Positions 43,218-52,294 of a DNA stretch of 64,000 nucleotides are shown one piece after another. Location: assembly GCA_910585545.1 (NCBI GenBank), contig CAJUFN010000006.1, positions 62,001-126,000 of the forward strand, given 5' to 3'. Below the pieces are notes generated by a model. The model worked only from the letters and a program-made list of their open reading frames with translations. It searched no databases and was not told the DNA's origin. Every line of letters starts with the position of its first letter. The first letter of the stretch is position 1. This DNA is from an uncultured Lachnospiraceae bacterium (GTDB lineage Bacteria; Bacillota; Clostridia; Lachnospirales; Lachnospiraceae). The translations under genes were made by a program, and so were the position numbers.

Positions 43218-43475
43218 CTATTTGCAGCTTTTCAGGCATCGTTCTTCCTGAATCTCAACCATGATAATATCCGGTCCTACACATTTGATACAGGCAAATG
43301 GAATAATATATTCCGAATCATATCCAAATAGTCCACATATCTTACATGGTCCCGGAACAATAATTGCCTCCACACAGCCGCTGCACATATCAACAATCAA
43401 ATCTACGACGCATCCAAGCCGTTTGCAGTCGCAAAGATTGATCACCTCTTTTTCCCGAAGCTCACACAGCCGCAT
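43218..43475 (-). CDS. YlmC/YmxH-family sporulation protein (PRC-barrel)
   Basis: An 85-residue PRC-barrel protein. MRLCELREKEVINLCDCKRLGCVVD is the family start with the E-K-E-V-I-N signature; the tail is Cys-rich (GSGCVEAI to CKICGLFGYD). Members occur in spore formers, and YmxH sits near dpa and mlpA genes in Bacillus. The ATG at 43,475 has an AGGTG site. It lies between coaBC and the GH25 gene. Function in the spore is inferred. Confidence 0.85.
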   Translation of the reverse strand: MRLCELREKEVINLCDCKRLGCVVDLIVDMCSGCVEAIIVPGPCKICGLFGYDSEYIIPFACIKCVGPDIIMVEIQEERCLKSCK

Positions 43476-43535
43476 TCTTTGCACCTGCCTCTTTCTTCCT
43501 TGCTTTAGTATATGCAGCTGCCTTCATTGGGTTCC

Positions 43536-44732
43536 TTACTGCATCCTTCGCATAATTTCATCCAGAATCTCATCCGCAGCTTCCGCTTTCGTCATAATCT
43601 CCAATTCTTTTTCCATATCCTTTGTAATCAACGTAATGATATTCGTATCCGTTCCAAATCCTGCGCCTTCCACTTTCAGGTTATTCGCTGCAATCATATC
43701 CAGGTTCTTTTTTTCCAATTTCTTTCTGGAGTTTTCCAACATATTTTGCGTCTCCATAGAAAATCCGCACAGAAACTGTCCTTCTTTTTTATGTGTGCCC
43801 AAGTGCTGCAGGATATCTTGCGTCCGCTCGAGTTCAATGCTAAGTTCTCCCCCTGTTTTCTTCATCTTTTCTTCACTTACATTTGCCGGGCGGTAGTCTG
43901 CCACTGCCGCGGCTTTAATAATAATGTCCATCCGATCGCTTCTCTCAATCACCGCCTCATACATATCTTTGGCAGAGATAACCGGAACCACCTCTACGAA
44001 CATCGGCGGCTTTAGATTTGTCTTTCCACTCACCAAAGTAACCTGTGCTCCTCGCAGCATGCACTGACGTGCAATGGCATATCCCATTTTTCCGGTAGAA
44101 TGATTGCTGATATAGCGCACCGGATCAATTTTCTCCTGCGTTGGTCCGGCAGTTACAAGCACTTTCTTCCCTTCCATATCCTTTGGATATGCGATAGCTC
44201 TTACAATATGTTCGAATAGTATTTCCGCTTCCGGCATCTTTCCTGCTCCCGTGTCTCCACACGCAAGGTATCCGGTTGCCGGTGCCACAACTTCCATTCC
44301 GTACTTTTTCAAAGTATTTATGTTATCCTGTGTGATTGGATTTTCATACATCCTTGTGTTCATTGCCGGAACAATAATCTTCGGGCATTTACAGGCAAGC
44401 AAAGTCGTGGTCAACATATCATCCGCAATCCCATGTGCCGCTTTTGCAATCACATTTGCCGTTGCAGGAGCAATCATCATCACATCCGCTGCTTTCGCAA
44501 GCTCTACATGTTCTACGTTGAATTCAAAATTCCGGTCAAATGTGTCTATCAGACATTTCTGTCTGGTCAGCGTCTCGAAGGTAATCGGATGAATAAAATT
44601 GGTTGCATGTTCTGTCATAATCACATGTACTTTCGCTCCGGATTTGATTAACATACTTGCAAGTGATGCACTCTTATATGCTGCGATTCCTCCGGAAACA
44701 CCAAGAATCACTGTTTTTCCTTTTAATATCAT
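43536..44732 (-). CDS. coaBC: Phosphopantothenoylcysteine decarboxylase / synthase
   Basis: A 398-residue fusion of CoaC (about 1-185) and CoaB (about 186-398) in coenzyme A synthesis. The CoaC flavin site is VILGVSGGIAAYKSASLA, with the catalytic His in FIHPITFETL and the Cys loop ACGDTGAGKMPE. CoaB has VLVTAGPTQEKIDPVRYISNH and IKAAAVADYRP. Length and motifs match the standard bifunctional enzyme. Divergent from a probable pantothenate transporter gene. Confidence 0.96.
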   Translation of the reverse strand: MILKGKTVILGVSGGIAAYKSASLASMLIKSGAKVHVIMTEHATNFIHPITFETLTRQKCLIDTFDRNFEFNVEHVELAKAADVMMIAPATANVIAKAAHGIADDMLTTTLLACKCPKIIVPAMNTRMYENPITQDNINTLKKYGMEVVAPATGYLACGDTGAGKMPEAEILFEHIVRAIAYPKDMEGKKVLVTAGPTQEKIDPVRYISNHSTGKMGYAIARQCMLRGAQVTLVSGKTNLKPPMFVEVVPVISAKDMYEAVIERSDRMDIIIKAAAVADYRPANVSEEKMKKTGGELSIELERTQDILQHLGTHKKEGQFLCGFSMETQNMLENSRKKLEKKNLDMIAANNLKVEGAGFGTDTNIITLITKDMEKELEIMTKAEAADEILDEIMRRMQ

Positions 44733-44777
44733 TGATTTTTCTTCCTTCCATATTTTGTATCTTTTTCAAGACAAGTC

Positions 44778-44806
44778 TTGCCGTTATTGTTCTAAAATGT
44801 TATACT
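44778..44806 (+). promoter_or_regulatory. Promoter of the PanT-like gene
   Basis: TTGCCG, 17 bp, TATACT on the plus strand. It is adjacent to a near-palindrome CAAGACAAGTCTTG (44,768-44,781) in the divergent gap with coaBC. Confidence 0.6.
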
Positions 44807-44857
44807 TCCACTGTATTGTATCTCATTAAGAGAATGATAACAAGGAGGAACTAAATA

Positions 44858-45490
44858 ATGAACAAAACAAAAAAAGACACACGCTGGATGGTCAGTGTTG
44901 CACTTATGGCAGCCGTCATCGTGGTCCTTGCGAATACCCCGCTTGGCATGATACAGCTTCCAATCATTAAGGCGACAACCGTACACATTCCAGTCATTCT
45001 TGGTGCAGTCCTTTTCGGTCCTTTGGCCGGCGCTATCTTAGGAGGCGTATTTGGAATCTGTTCCTTGATCAGTAACACGATGGCCCCTACTCTTTTATCG
45101 TTTGCTTTTTCTCCGTTTCTGACCACGACTGGTCTCGTTGGAGCTTTAAAAGCAATCTGGATATCTGTTGGATGCCGTATTATGATCGGCGTAATCGCAG
45201 GACTTTTATGGTGCCTTTTGATGCGTATCCACTGCAATCAGACGCTTGGACTTATCATCACCGGCTTTGTCGGTTCCATGGTAAACACCATTTTCGTCAT
45301 GAGCAGCATCTACTTTATGTTTGCAGCCCAATATGCGCAGGCAAAAGAAGTAGCCGTCTCAGCTGTCTTCGGTCTGATTATGGCAACCGTCGCCTCTTCA
45401 GGGGTTCCGGAAGCAATCGCGGCTGCTATCCTCGTCACCGCACTTGGGAAAATACTGCTGCGCCTTATTGTAAAGTTACGCACACAATAA
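44858..45490 (+). CDS. panT: ECF transporter S component, probably for pantothenate
   Basis: A 210-residue membrane S component with about six segments. The early LGMIQLPIIKATTVHIPVIL block and the GAVLFGPLAGAILGGVFG block are typical of the PanT-like group. It would bind substrate and use a shared EcfA-A'-T module encoded elsewhere. Divergent placement next to coaBC, which consumes phosphopantothenate, supports pantothenate as substrate. An AGGAGG site precedes the ATG. Specificity is not proven by sequence. Confidence 0.78.
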   Translation: MNKTKKDTRWMVSVALMAAVIVVLANTPLGMIQLPIIKATTVHIPVILGAVLFGPLAGAILGGVFGICSLISNTMAPTLLSFAFSPFLTTTGLVGALKAIWISVGCRIMIGVIAGLLWCLLMRIHCNQTLGLIITGFVGSMVNTIFVMSSIYFMFAAQYAQAKEVAVSAVFGLIMATVASSGVPEAIAAAILVTALGKILLRLIVKLRTQ

Positions 45491-45552
45491 ATATCTTCAC
45501 ATAATACAAAAAATATCTACCAGACGTTTTGTTATATACTTGACACCAAAGA

Positions 45553-45597
45553 CAAGGCACGAACAATTACATTATAATGTAATCAATTCGTGCCTTG
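45553..45597. terminator. Terminator shared by panT and natB
   Basis: CAAGGCACGAA against TTCGTGCCTTG with inner ATTACAT/ATGTAAT, then CATTATTTTTG on the plus side. The genes are convergent, so it may act on both transcripts. Confidence 0.8.
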
Positions 45598-45622
45598 CAT
45601 TATTTTTGTCACTTTTCCATAT

Positions 45623-46828
45623 TTAACAACTCATCACTTTCTCACTCTCAAACGCCTTCACGATTATTCCACACAGCGCCAATCCTAATACTATCGTCAT
45701 TCCAAGCGTGATTCCATATTGTGCCATCGTTACTTCTCCGGAAAGAATTCCTTGCAAAACGAGTGCACTATTGTAAATCGGAACACAGAAAGAAGAAAAT
45801 TCCGGTTCTTTATTCGTAAACATCGTAATCATTCCGACAATCAAAATCAACATATATGCCGGCATCACATAAGTATTTGCTTCCTTGACTGTTTTTGCAA
45901 ATACAGATACAACTACGATGATTGCCGAATAGAAGAATGCAAGCGCCACCATAAGTACTGCAAGCATCGCAATCTGCGCCGCAGTCAGACTCACATCAAA
46001 TCCGGCATCGGCTCCTCCCATTACCTTAGGCATTGCCACAACCATCGCTCCTACATATATAACAGAAGAAATTCCGGAAATCGCCATCAATGAGAATACT
46101 TTTCCAAGCACAATCGCATTACGTTTCACCGGGCTTACCAAAAGACTTGCCATCGTTCCTCTTTCTTTCTCCCCGGCAATCATGTCCGTACCGATTCCCA
46201 TTGCCCCTGCAAAGAGCAGGATTGTAATAAAATACGGAAGCATCGTCCCTAATGCCTTTCCGCTTGCCTTCTGGTCATCCTGGATGATCATTTCTGCATT
46301 ATCACTGTTCACAGTAAAAATCGTAACTTCATTGATATCGCCGATTCGCTCAAGCAATAACATCTGCCGGTATCCTTCCAGAATATTTTCGGAAATCTCG
46401 CGGTATGCTGCCGCGGAATAATTCTCGGATGGATTATAATACGTCTTGATCTGAGGAATGTCCTGGCCAGCCTCGTAACTTGCTACCTGCTCCTCAAACT
46501 GCTTTGGAAATTCAATCAAAAGATCTGCTTCGCCGTCTTTGATTTCTGTCTTTGCCTCTTCCCATACAGCTTCATTATTCGCCTGCTTCATATTGTAATC
46601 AAGCCCATTGTCCGCAAGGAACTTTTCAAAACTTTCCGGCATGTTCTGTATGTATACGATAGATTTGTGGCTTTCAATATCTTCTGCCTGCTTCTTAGCC
46701 ATATTTGTGGTCAATCCCATAATTCCTATCATAACGACAACCGGAAGCACAAACACGGAAAATATCATTTTCCTGTCTTTGAATACTCTCGCCATTTCTT
46801 TTCCAAATATATGCTTAATTCCACTCAT
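45623..46828 (-). CDS. natB: NatB-like ABC-2 permease
   Basis: A 401-residue permease with one N-terminal segment, a soluble outer domain of about 160 residues and five C-terminal segments. The LPYFITILLFAGAMGIGTDMIAGEKERGTM block and the AGEKERGT signature are hallmarks of the ABC-2/NatB group. It starts at the last base of the natA stop (TAATG) with an AGGGG site, so it is coupled to natA. NatAB of Bacillus exports Na+ or responds to wall agents; this function is by analogy. Confidence 0.82.
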   Translation of the reverse strand: MSGIKHIFGKEMARVFKDRKMIFSVFVLPVVVMIGIMGLTTNMAKKQAEDIESHKSIVYIQNMPESFEKFLADNGLDYNMKQANNEAVWEEAKTEIKDGEADLLIEFPKQFEEQVASYEAGQDIPQIKTYYNPSENYSAAAYREISENILEGYRQMLLLERIGDINEVTIFTVNSDNAEMIIQDDQKASGKALGTMLPYFITILLFAGAMGIGTDMIAGEKERGTMASLLVSPVKRNAIVLGKVFSLMAISGISSVIYVGAMVVAMPKVMGGADAGFDVSLTAAQIAMLAVLMVALAFFYSAIIVVVSVFAKTVKEANTYVMPAYMLILIVGMITMFTNKEPEFSSFCVPIYNSALVLQGILSGEVTMAQYGITLGMTIVLGLALCGIIVKAFESEKVMSC

Positions 46829-47613
46829 TACTGCACCCCTTTTCCAGCCTGACATCTAGCTCGATATAATGTAAAAAATGCATCCTCGAGATCTTCTGCG
46901 CCCGTCTTTTGCAAGATTTCATCCAATGTTCCTTCACAGATTTTCTTACCGTCCACAATCATTCCGATACGGTCGCAAAGCTTTTGTGCCTCAGACATAA
47001 TATGTGTAGAAATTATAACAAGCTTTCCTTCATCACGCAGTTTCTTAAGATAATCGGTAACGCTTTTTGCTGTGATAATGTCCAGACCATTTGTAGGTTC
47101 ATCAAAGATAACAATATCGGGATCATGCACCAGAGAAACCGCGATTGCAGCTTTTTGTTTCATACCGGTTGATAATTCCTTAATCTGTTTATGTGCAAAA
47201 CCTCCGATTTCAAAATAAGAAAACAATTCTTTCTTCCTTTGCTTTAATACATTCTGCGGAACTTTATGCAGCCTTCCGAAAAAATCGAACAGATAGTCCG
47301 GAGAAAACTGCGGGTCGAGCTTGATATCACTTGTGAGAAATCCTATACTCTTGCGTACTTCTTCCGGTTCCTCTTCCACTTCGTGCCCATTTACAAAGAT
47401 TTTACCGCCGCTTGGCTTGATAATCGTTGCGATACACCGAAGCGTCGTTGTCTTACCCGCGCCATTCGGTCCTAAAAGCCCATAGATTTCTCCTTTCTCC
47501 GCTTTCAAAGAAAGTTTGTTTACTGCTACCTTTTGCGGCGTTTTTAACTTCGATTCTTTCATCTGTTTTTTATTTAATTTATAAACTTTGCTCAGATTTT
47601 GAATTTCAATCAT
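46828..47613 (-). CDS. natA: NatA-like ABC transporter ATP-binding protein
   Basis: A 261-residue ATPase with Walker A GLLGPNGAGKTTTLRCI, signature LSTGMKQKAAIAVS and Walker B IVIFDEPTNGLD. The length and C-terminal extension after the core match NatA. An AGGAGGGAGCAGT site precedes the ATG. A clear TTGACA-17-TAGTCT promoter and a palindrome lie upstream. It pairs with natB. No two-component system is adjacent. Confidence 0.88.
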   Translation of the reverse strand: MIEIQNLSKVYKLNKKQMKESKLKTPQKVAVNKLSLKAEKGEIYGLLGPNGAGKTTTLRCIATIIKPSGGKIFVNGHEVEEEPEEVRKSIGFLTSDIKLDPQFSPDYLFDFFGRLHKVPQNVLKQRKKELFSYFEIGGFAHKQIKELSTGMKQKAAIAVSLVHDPDIVIFDEPTNGLDIITAKSVTDYLKKLRDEGKLVIISTHIMSEAQKLCDRIGMIVDGKKICEGTLDEILQKTGAEDLEDAFFTLYRARCQAGKGVQ

Positions 47614-47629
47614 ACTGCTCCCTCCTGCT

Positions 47630-47679
47630 TTGTATTATTATCCTAATACAAGACTATTCCTATTTTCCTATTTTGTCAA
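47630..47679 (-). promoter_or_regulatory. natAB promoter with operator-like palindrome
   Basis: TTGACA (47,679-47,674), 17 bp, TAGTCT (47,656-47,651) on the minus strand. Just downstream TTGTATTA/TAATACAA (47,630-47,637 and 47,644-47,651) has 8-bp arms and touches the -10, a good place for a repressor. The MITE lies 18 bp upstream of the -35. Confidence 0.75.
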
Positions 47680-47697
47680 GCATTTCTATCATGAAAA

Positions 47698-47873
47698 TGT
47701 AACAGTTCAGCCATAACAGCTCGGATTAGCTGCTTTGCAGCTTATTTCGCCACATACGTGGCTAAATCCTCGCTTATGGCAGAGCGCCATATACAAAGTA
47801 CACAAAAAATCTTCGTTTTCAAACAAGTTTGAATTCAGATTTTTGTGACTTTGTGCATGGCTGAACTGTTACA
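47698..47873. mobile_element. 176-bp MITE-like element with 17-bp TIRs and 6-bp target duplication
   Basis: Perfect terminal inverted repeats TGTAACAGTTCAGCCAT (47,698-47,714) and ATGGCTGAACTGTTACA (47,857-47,873). The flanking hexamer TGAAAA occurs at both ends (47,692-47,697 and 47,874-47,879). The interior folds into two further hairpins: GCCATAA/TTATGGC (47,710-47,716 with 47,774-47,780) and CACAAAAAATCT/AGATTTTTGTG (47,801-47,812 with 47,837-47,847). It codes for no protein of its own, so a transposase elsewhere must have moved it. Confidence 0.85.
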
Positions 47874-49607
47874 TGAAAACTGGCTCTTGTAAAGATTTGC
47901 ATAAAATCCGCCTTTTTTAAGCAAGGTTTCATGGTTTCCCTGCTCGATGATATTGCCGTCTTTCATTACCAGAATCACATCCGCTCCCTGAATCGTTGAC
48001 AGACGATGTGCCACGATAAAACTGGTTCTTCCTTCCATCATTTTCTTAAATGCGTCCTGAATTTTAATCTCTGTTCGTGTATCAATCGAAGAAGTCGCCT
48101 CGTCTAAGATCAATACCGGCGGAAGCTTTAACATCACCCTTGCGATACACAAAAGCTGCTTCTGCCCCTGAGAAAGATTTCCTCCATCTTCTGTGATCAC
48201 AGTATCATAGCCGTCTTTCATTCTTCTTATAAAACTATGCGCATAGGCTGCTTTTGCCGCCTCCTCAATCTCTTCTTTCGTTGCCAACGGATTACCATAG
48301 GCAATGTTCTTTGCGATGGTGCCGGATTTTAACCATGTATCCTGCAGCACCATACCATAATTACTGCGAAGACTGTCACGCTTTATTTCCATAATATCCG
48401 TACCGCTAAAATAAATTGCACCGTCATCCACATCATAAAACCGCATCAAAAGATTGATCAGCGTTGTCTTGCCACATCCGGTCGGTCCTACGATTGCAAT
48501 CTTCTGTCCCGGTTTCACTTCCAGGTTAAGATTCTTTAAAAGTTCTTTCTCCTTGTTATAAGAAAAAGATACATCTGCAAGTTTCAGACTTCCATCCACT
48601 GCACCTAGCTCTTTTACATTTTCCCCATCTTCCGTCTCCGGTTTTTCTTCTATATATTCAAACACCCGCCTTGCACAGGCAAAGGCATTCTGTAATTCTG
48701 TCACAACGCTGGAAATCTCATTAAACGGCTTTGTATATTGATTCGCATAACTTAAAAAACAAGACAATCGTCCTACACTTATCACTCCGTGCATCGCAAA
48801 GATAGCCCCTACGATACCGACGCCTGCATACACAAGTCCATTGATAAACCTTGTACTTGGATTCGTGATTGAAGAAAAGAAAATCGCTTTCAAACTGCAT
48901 TCTCTTAGTGCTTCATTGATTTTATCAAAACGGCTCAAGGCGCGTTTTCCGTAGCCAAATGTCTGTATGGTTTTCTGATCGCCCGCCATCTCATTTACCA
49001 AAGAAGTCATCTCGGCACGTACTTCCGACTGTCTTTTAAACAGCACATAAGTCCTTTTTGCGATAAAACTTGCTACAAACAATGATATCGGAGTAATCAA
49101 AATAACGACAAGTGAGATATGAACATTGATCGAAAGCATAAAAAACAGCGTTCCTACAATCGTCACCACTCCTGTAAAGAGTTGGGAAAATCCCATCAAA
49201 AGCCCATCTGAAAACTGTTCTACATCAGTGATAATCCGGCTGAGCGTTTCCCCATTAGAATGGCTGTCAATATATTTTAACGGAAGTTTCTGCAGATGCG
49301 AAAATGCTTTCATCCTCACATCTTTTACAACACGATACACTATTGTATTATTGCATAGATTCATGCACCACTGGGCAATTCCTGTCACCGCTATGATCAA
49401 TCCCAATTTTTTCAGAATATGAAAAATCGCATCGAAATCAACCTTTCCCACTCCAATAATCTTATCCAGTGCATCTCCTACGAGAATCGGCGCATATAGG
49501 GTAAGTGCTACCGAAATCACAGCAAATACAAGAGAGAGTAAGAGAATATGTCTGTAAGGACGTACTTGCTTTAATATCTTATGAAAAGTATCTTTATTTT
49601 GTCTCAT
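47835..49607 (-). CDS. Heterodimeric ABC exporter subunit (canonical ATPase half), 3' end altered by MITE
   Basis: A 590-residue exporter half: six membrane segments (1-310), then an ATPase domain with Walker A GPTGCGKTTLINLL, signature LSQGQKQLLCIARVML and Walker B VLILDEATSSID. It overlaps its partner gene by 14 bp. The MITE enters after ...LYKSQFS and supplies 12 extra residues CNSSAMHKVTKI before a new TGA. Removing the element and one TGAAAA copy restores a TGA directly after QFS, so the original protein would have been 578 residues. The extension is at the tail and probably tolerated. Exports drugs, lipids or peptides; substrate unknown. Confidence 0.9.
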   Translation of the reverse strand: MRQNKDTFHKILKQVRPYRHILLLSLVFAVISVALTLYAPILVGDALDKIIGVGKVDFDAIFHILKKLGLIIAVTGIAQWCMNLCNNTIVYRVVKDVRMKAFSHLQKLPLKYIDSHSNGETLSRIITDVEQFSDGLLMGFSQLFTGVVTIVGTLFFMLSINVHISLVVILITPISLFVASFIAKRTYVLFKRQSEVRAEMTSLVNEMAGDQKTIQTFGYGKRALSRFDKINEALRECSLKAIFFSSITNPSTRFINGLVYAGVGIVGAIFAMHGVISVGRLSCFLSYANQYTKPFNEISSVVTELQNAFACARRVFEYIEEKPETEDGENVKELGAVDGSLKLADVSFSYNKEKELLKNLNLEVKPGQKIAIVGPTGCGKTTLINLLMRFYDVDDGAIYFSGTDIMEIKRDSLRSNYGMVLQDTWLKSGTIAKNIAYGNPLATKEEIEEAAKAAYAHSFIRRMKDGYDTVITEDGGNLSQGQKQLLCIARVMLKLPPVLILDEATSSIDTRTEIKIQDAFKKMMEGRTSFIVAHRLSTIQGADVILVMKDGNIIEQGNHETLLKKGGFYANLYKSQFSCNSSAMHKVTKI

Positions 49608-51330
49608 ACGCTACCTCCTCTTTCGATAACTGTGAATGACAGATTTCTCTGTAAATCTCACAGCCTTGTATTAGTTCAGCATGTGTTCCCATACCTGCAA
49701 TCTTTCCATCATCCAACACGATGATCTTATCTGCCTGCATAATGGATGCAACACGTTGGGAAACGATAAACACTGTCATATTCTCCGTATTTTGGGCAAT
49801 GGCTTGACGAAGTTTGGCATCCGTAGCATAATCAAGCGCCGATGCACTGTCGTCCAGAATAAGTATCTCCGGTTTTCGTACCAGAGCTCTTGCAATCGTA
49901 AGACGCTGTTTCTGTCCTCCGGATAGATTTTTTCCGCCTTCGCTCACCATCGTATCCATACCGGCGCTTTTATTCATAACAATCTCATAAGCCTGTGCAT
50001 TCTTAAGCGCTTGTATCATATCTTCTTCCGTTGCATATGCATTTCCCATCAAAAGATTCTCTCTGATCGTTCCGCGAAACAACACTGCCTTTTGCGGTAC
50101 GATACCGATTTTTCCACGCAAGGTACCTAAATCATAGTCTTTTACATCAACTCCGTTTACTTTTACCCTGCCCTTCGATGCGTCATAGAATCGCGGAATC
50201 AGATTCACAAACGTTGTCTTGCCTGAGCCGGTGCCTCCAATTATCCCAATCGTCTCTCCCTTTTTTACAACTACATTCAAATCCGACAAAGCGGCTTCTT
50301 TATGTCCCTGATACGCAAAATCTACACCGGACATTTCCAGGATTACTTCTTCCTTCTTCATTTCTTTTTTTTCACCGGACACCATACTTGGTTTCAAATC
50401 AAACACTTCATTAATCCGTATCCCTGATGCCATTGCTTTCGTAAATGTCACAATAAGATTCGCAAGCGCCACCAATGCAAGGAGGATCTGCGTCATATAA
50501 TTGACAAGCGCGATCACTTCTCCCTGTGTAATGGCTCCCTCATTTACCTGCAGTCCGCCGCCCCACACAATCGCAATGGTTGCCGCATTTACAATAATAT
50601 AAGTCACCGGATTCATAAGCGCTGATATCTTCCCAACCAAAATCTGCAATGCTAAAAATGCATTGCTCTTCTCCTCAAATTCTTCTTTTTCTTTCTGCTG
50701 CATACAAAATGCCCGAATAACACGAATTCCTGTCAGATTTTCTCTCGTAGCAAGCAACACTTCATCCAGGCTCTTTTGTACTTTTCGGTACAATGGAATC
50801 GTAGCTGCCATAATCCCATAAATGACCAAAGATAATACCGGTACTGTTACACAAAAGATCAGTGCCAGCTTCACATTAATAGCAAATGCCATGACAAGCG
50901 CTCCTACTACGATAAATGGAGAGCGCAGAAACAGGCGAATAACGAGATTGACTCCGGCCTGTGCCTGATTGATGTCACTGGTTATTCTGGTCACTAAAGT
51001 TGCGCTTCCTGCCTTATCGATCTCACTGTAAGAAAAAGACTGAATATGTGCAAACAAATCATGCCGAAGCTCTGTTCCGAATCCGGTCGCCGCTTTTGCT
51101 GCAAAGTATTGTGCAGTCAATGAGCAGCTAAGCCCCAGCACGCCAAGAATTACAAGCAGTACTCCCAGCTTTAAAATATATGTCAAATCATTGTTCTTGA
51201 TCCCCACATCGATAATCCGCGCCATCACAAGCGGTACGATCAATTCAAAGCTCGATTCAAGAAGCTTGAACAATGGTCCTATCACTGTTTCCTTCTTATA
51301 ATGCCTAAGATAACGCATTAATTTATACAT
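49594..51330 (-). CDS. Heterodimeric ABC exporter subunit (degenerate ATPase half)
   Basis: A 578-residue exporter half with six membrane segments and one ATPase domain. Walker A is GGTGSGKTTFVNLI and the signature LSGGQKQRLTIARAL. Walker B reads ILILDDSASALD: the catalytic Glu is Asp, as in the BmrC/TM287-type subunit whose site is degenerate, while the partner has a normal Glu. Each pair shares one active site. First gene of the pair, behind TTGTAT-17-TATAAT. Its product and partner form a type IV ABC exporter. Confidence 0.92.
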   Translation of the reverse strand: MYKLMRYLRHYKKETVIGPLFKLLESSFELIVPLVMARIIDVGIKNNDLTYILKLGVLLVILGVLGLSCSLTAQYFAAKAATGFGTELRHDLFAHIQSFSYSEIDKAGSATLVTRITSDINQAQAGVNLVIRLFLRSPFIVVGALVMAFAINVKLALIFCVTVPVLSLVIYGIMAATIPLYRKVQKSLDEVLLATRENLTGIRVIRAFCMQQKEKEEFEEKSNAFLALQILVGKISALMNPVTYIIVNAATIAIVWGGGLQVNEGAITQGEVIALVNYMTQILLALVALANLIVTFTKAMASGIRINEVFDLKPSMVSGEKKEMKKEEVILEMSGVDFAYQGHKEAALSDLNVVVKKGETIGIIGGTGSGKTTFVNLIPRFYDASKGRVKVNGVDVKDYDLGTLRGKIGIVPQKAVLFRGTIRENLLMGNAYATEEDMIQALKNAQAYEIVMNKSAGMDTMVSEGGKNLSGGQKQRLTIARALVRKPEILILDDSASALDYATDAKLRQAIAQNTENMTVFIVSQRVASIMQADKIIVLDDGKIAGMGTHAELIQGCEIYREICHSQLSKEEVAYETK

Positions 51331-51382
51331 AAACCTACACCCTCTCTATGCTCTCTTCTTTACTTTTTATAATGCCACATTT

Positions 51383-51411
51383 ATTATAAATCTCTACCTT
51401 CTATGATACAA
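51383..51411 (-). promoter_or_regulatory. Promoter of the ABC exporter pair
   Basis: TTGTAT (51,411-51,406), 17 bp, TATAAT (51,388-51,383) on the minus strand, about 50 bp before the ATG. Confidence 0.65.
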
Positions 51412-51603
51412 GACTACCTTTTGTTAAATTACTGTTATTGCTGAACTGATACTATTTTTTGAAAAAATTTTGAAAATATACTAGACATGCGCCTTCAACT
51501 GTGAGATTATAACATATGTTCATGAGGCAAAATGCAAGTGGATACCGAATGAATATATTCTGATGGAATGAAGACCATTGTAAGATAAGAAAGGATGCAA
51601 AAC

Positions 51604-52287
51604 ATGGAAAAAATTTACGAGGGAAAAACAAAAGACGTATTTAAACTTGAGAACGGTAATGTATTGTTAAAATTCAAAGACGACTGTACAGGTAAAGATG
51701 GCGTATTTGATCCAGGTGAAAACTCTGTCGGACTTACTATCGAAGGTATCGGCAAGGCAAACCTTGAAACATCCATTCACTATTTTGAATTATTAAAAGA
51801 TGCCGGCATCAAAACTCATTATGTAGGCGCTAATGTAGACGAAGCAACTATGGAAGTTCTTCCTGCAACTGTATTTGGTCACGGATTGGAAGTAATCTGC
51901 CGACTTGTTGCTACAGGAAGTTTCATCCGCAGATACGGCGAATACATCGAAGACGGTACTGTATTAGAAGGCGGTTATGTAGAGTGTACATTTAAGAATG
52001 ATGAAAAGGGAGATCCGCTTGTAACTGGTGAAGGACTTGCTGCACTTGGTGTTATGACACCTGAGATGTTCGAAAGCATGAAAGAGCAGACATTGAAAAT
52101 CACCAAAATCGTTGCTGATGACTTAAAGTCTATCGGACTCGACTTATGGGATATCAAATTCGAATTCGGTTATAACAACGACGAAGTTATCTTAATCGAT
52201 GAAATCGCTTCCGGTAACATGCGTGTATACAAAGATGGCAACATCGTAGACCCGGTAGAGCTTACAAAATTAATTTTAAATAGATAG
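51604..52287 (+). CDS. purC: Phosphoribosylaminoimidazole-succinocarboxamide synthase
   Basis: A 227-residue SAICAR synthetase of the de novo purine pathway. IYEGKTKDVF at the start, FKDDCTGKDGVFDPG with the ATP site, and IDEIASGNMRVYKDG near the C-terminus are the family blocks. The ATG at 51,604 (MEKIYEGKTKD) has AAAGGA at 8 nt; an in-frame ATG three codons earlier lacks a site. Unlike in many genomes it is alone, with no other pur gene nearby. The 190 bp before it contain no clear promoter or riboswitch that I can name. Confidence 0.96.
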   Translation: MEKIYEGKTKDVFKLENGNVLLKFKDDCTGKDGVFDPGENSVGLTIEGIGKANLETSIHYFELLKDAGIKTHYVGANVDEATMEVLPATVFGHGLEVICRLVATGSFIRRYGEYIEDGTVLEGGYVECTFKNDEKGDPLVTGEGLAALGVMTPEMFESMKEQTLKITKIVADDLKSIGLDLWDIKFEFGYNNDEVILIDEIASGNMRVYKDGNIVDPVELTKLILNR

Positions 52288-52294
52288 AATAAAG

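Noticed and set aside
45540..45578. TTGACA and TATAAT near 45,540 and 45,573
   Set aside because: Spacing is 27 bp and the -10 lies inside a terminator stem.
51430..51454. Sequence like the MITE end (TGCTGAACTGATAC) upstream of the ABC exporter pair and purC
   Set aside because: 12 of 14 bases match one end only; there is no second arm or target duplication, so chance is likely.
51460..51603. Purine riboswitch or PurR boxes before purC
   Set aside because: An isolated ACCGAAT and a short AACATATGTT palindrome are present, but no paired PurBox or aptamer core was seen.
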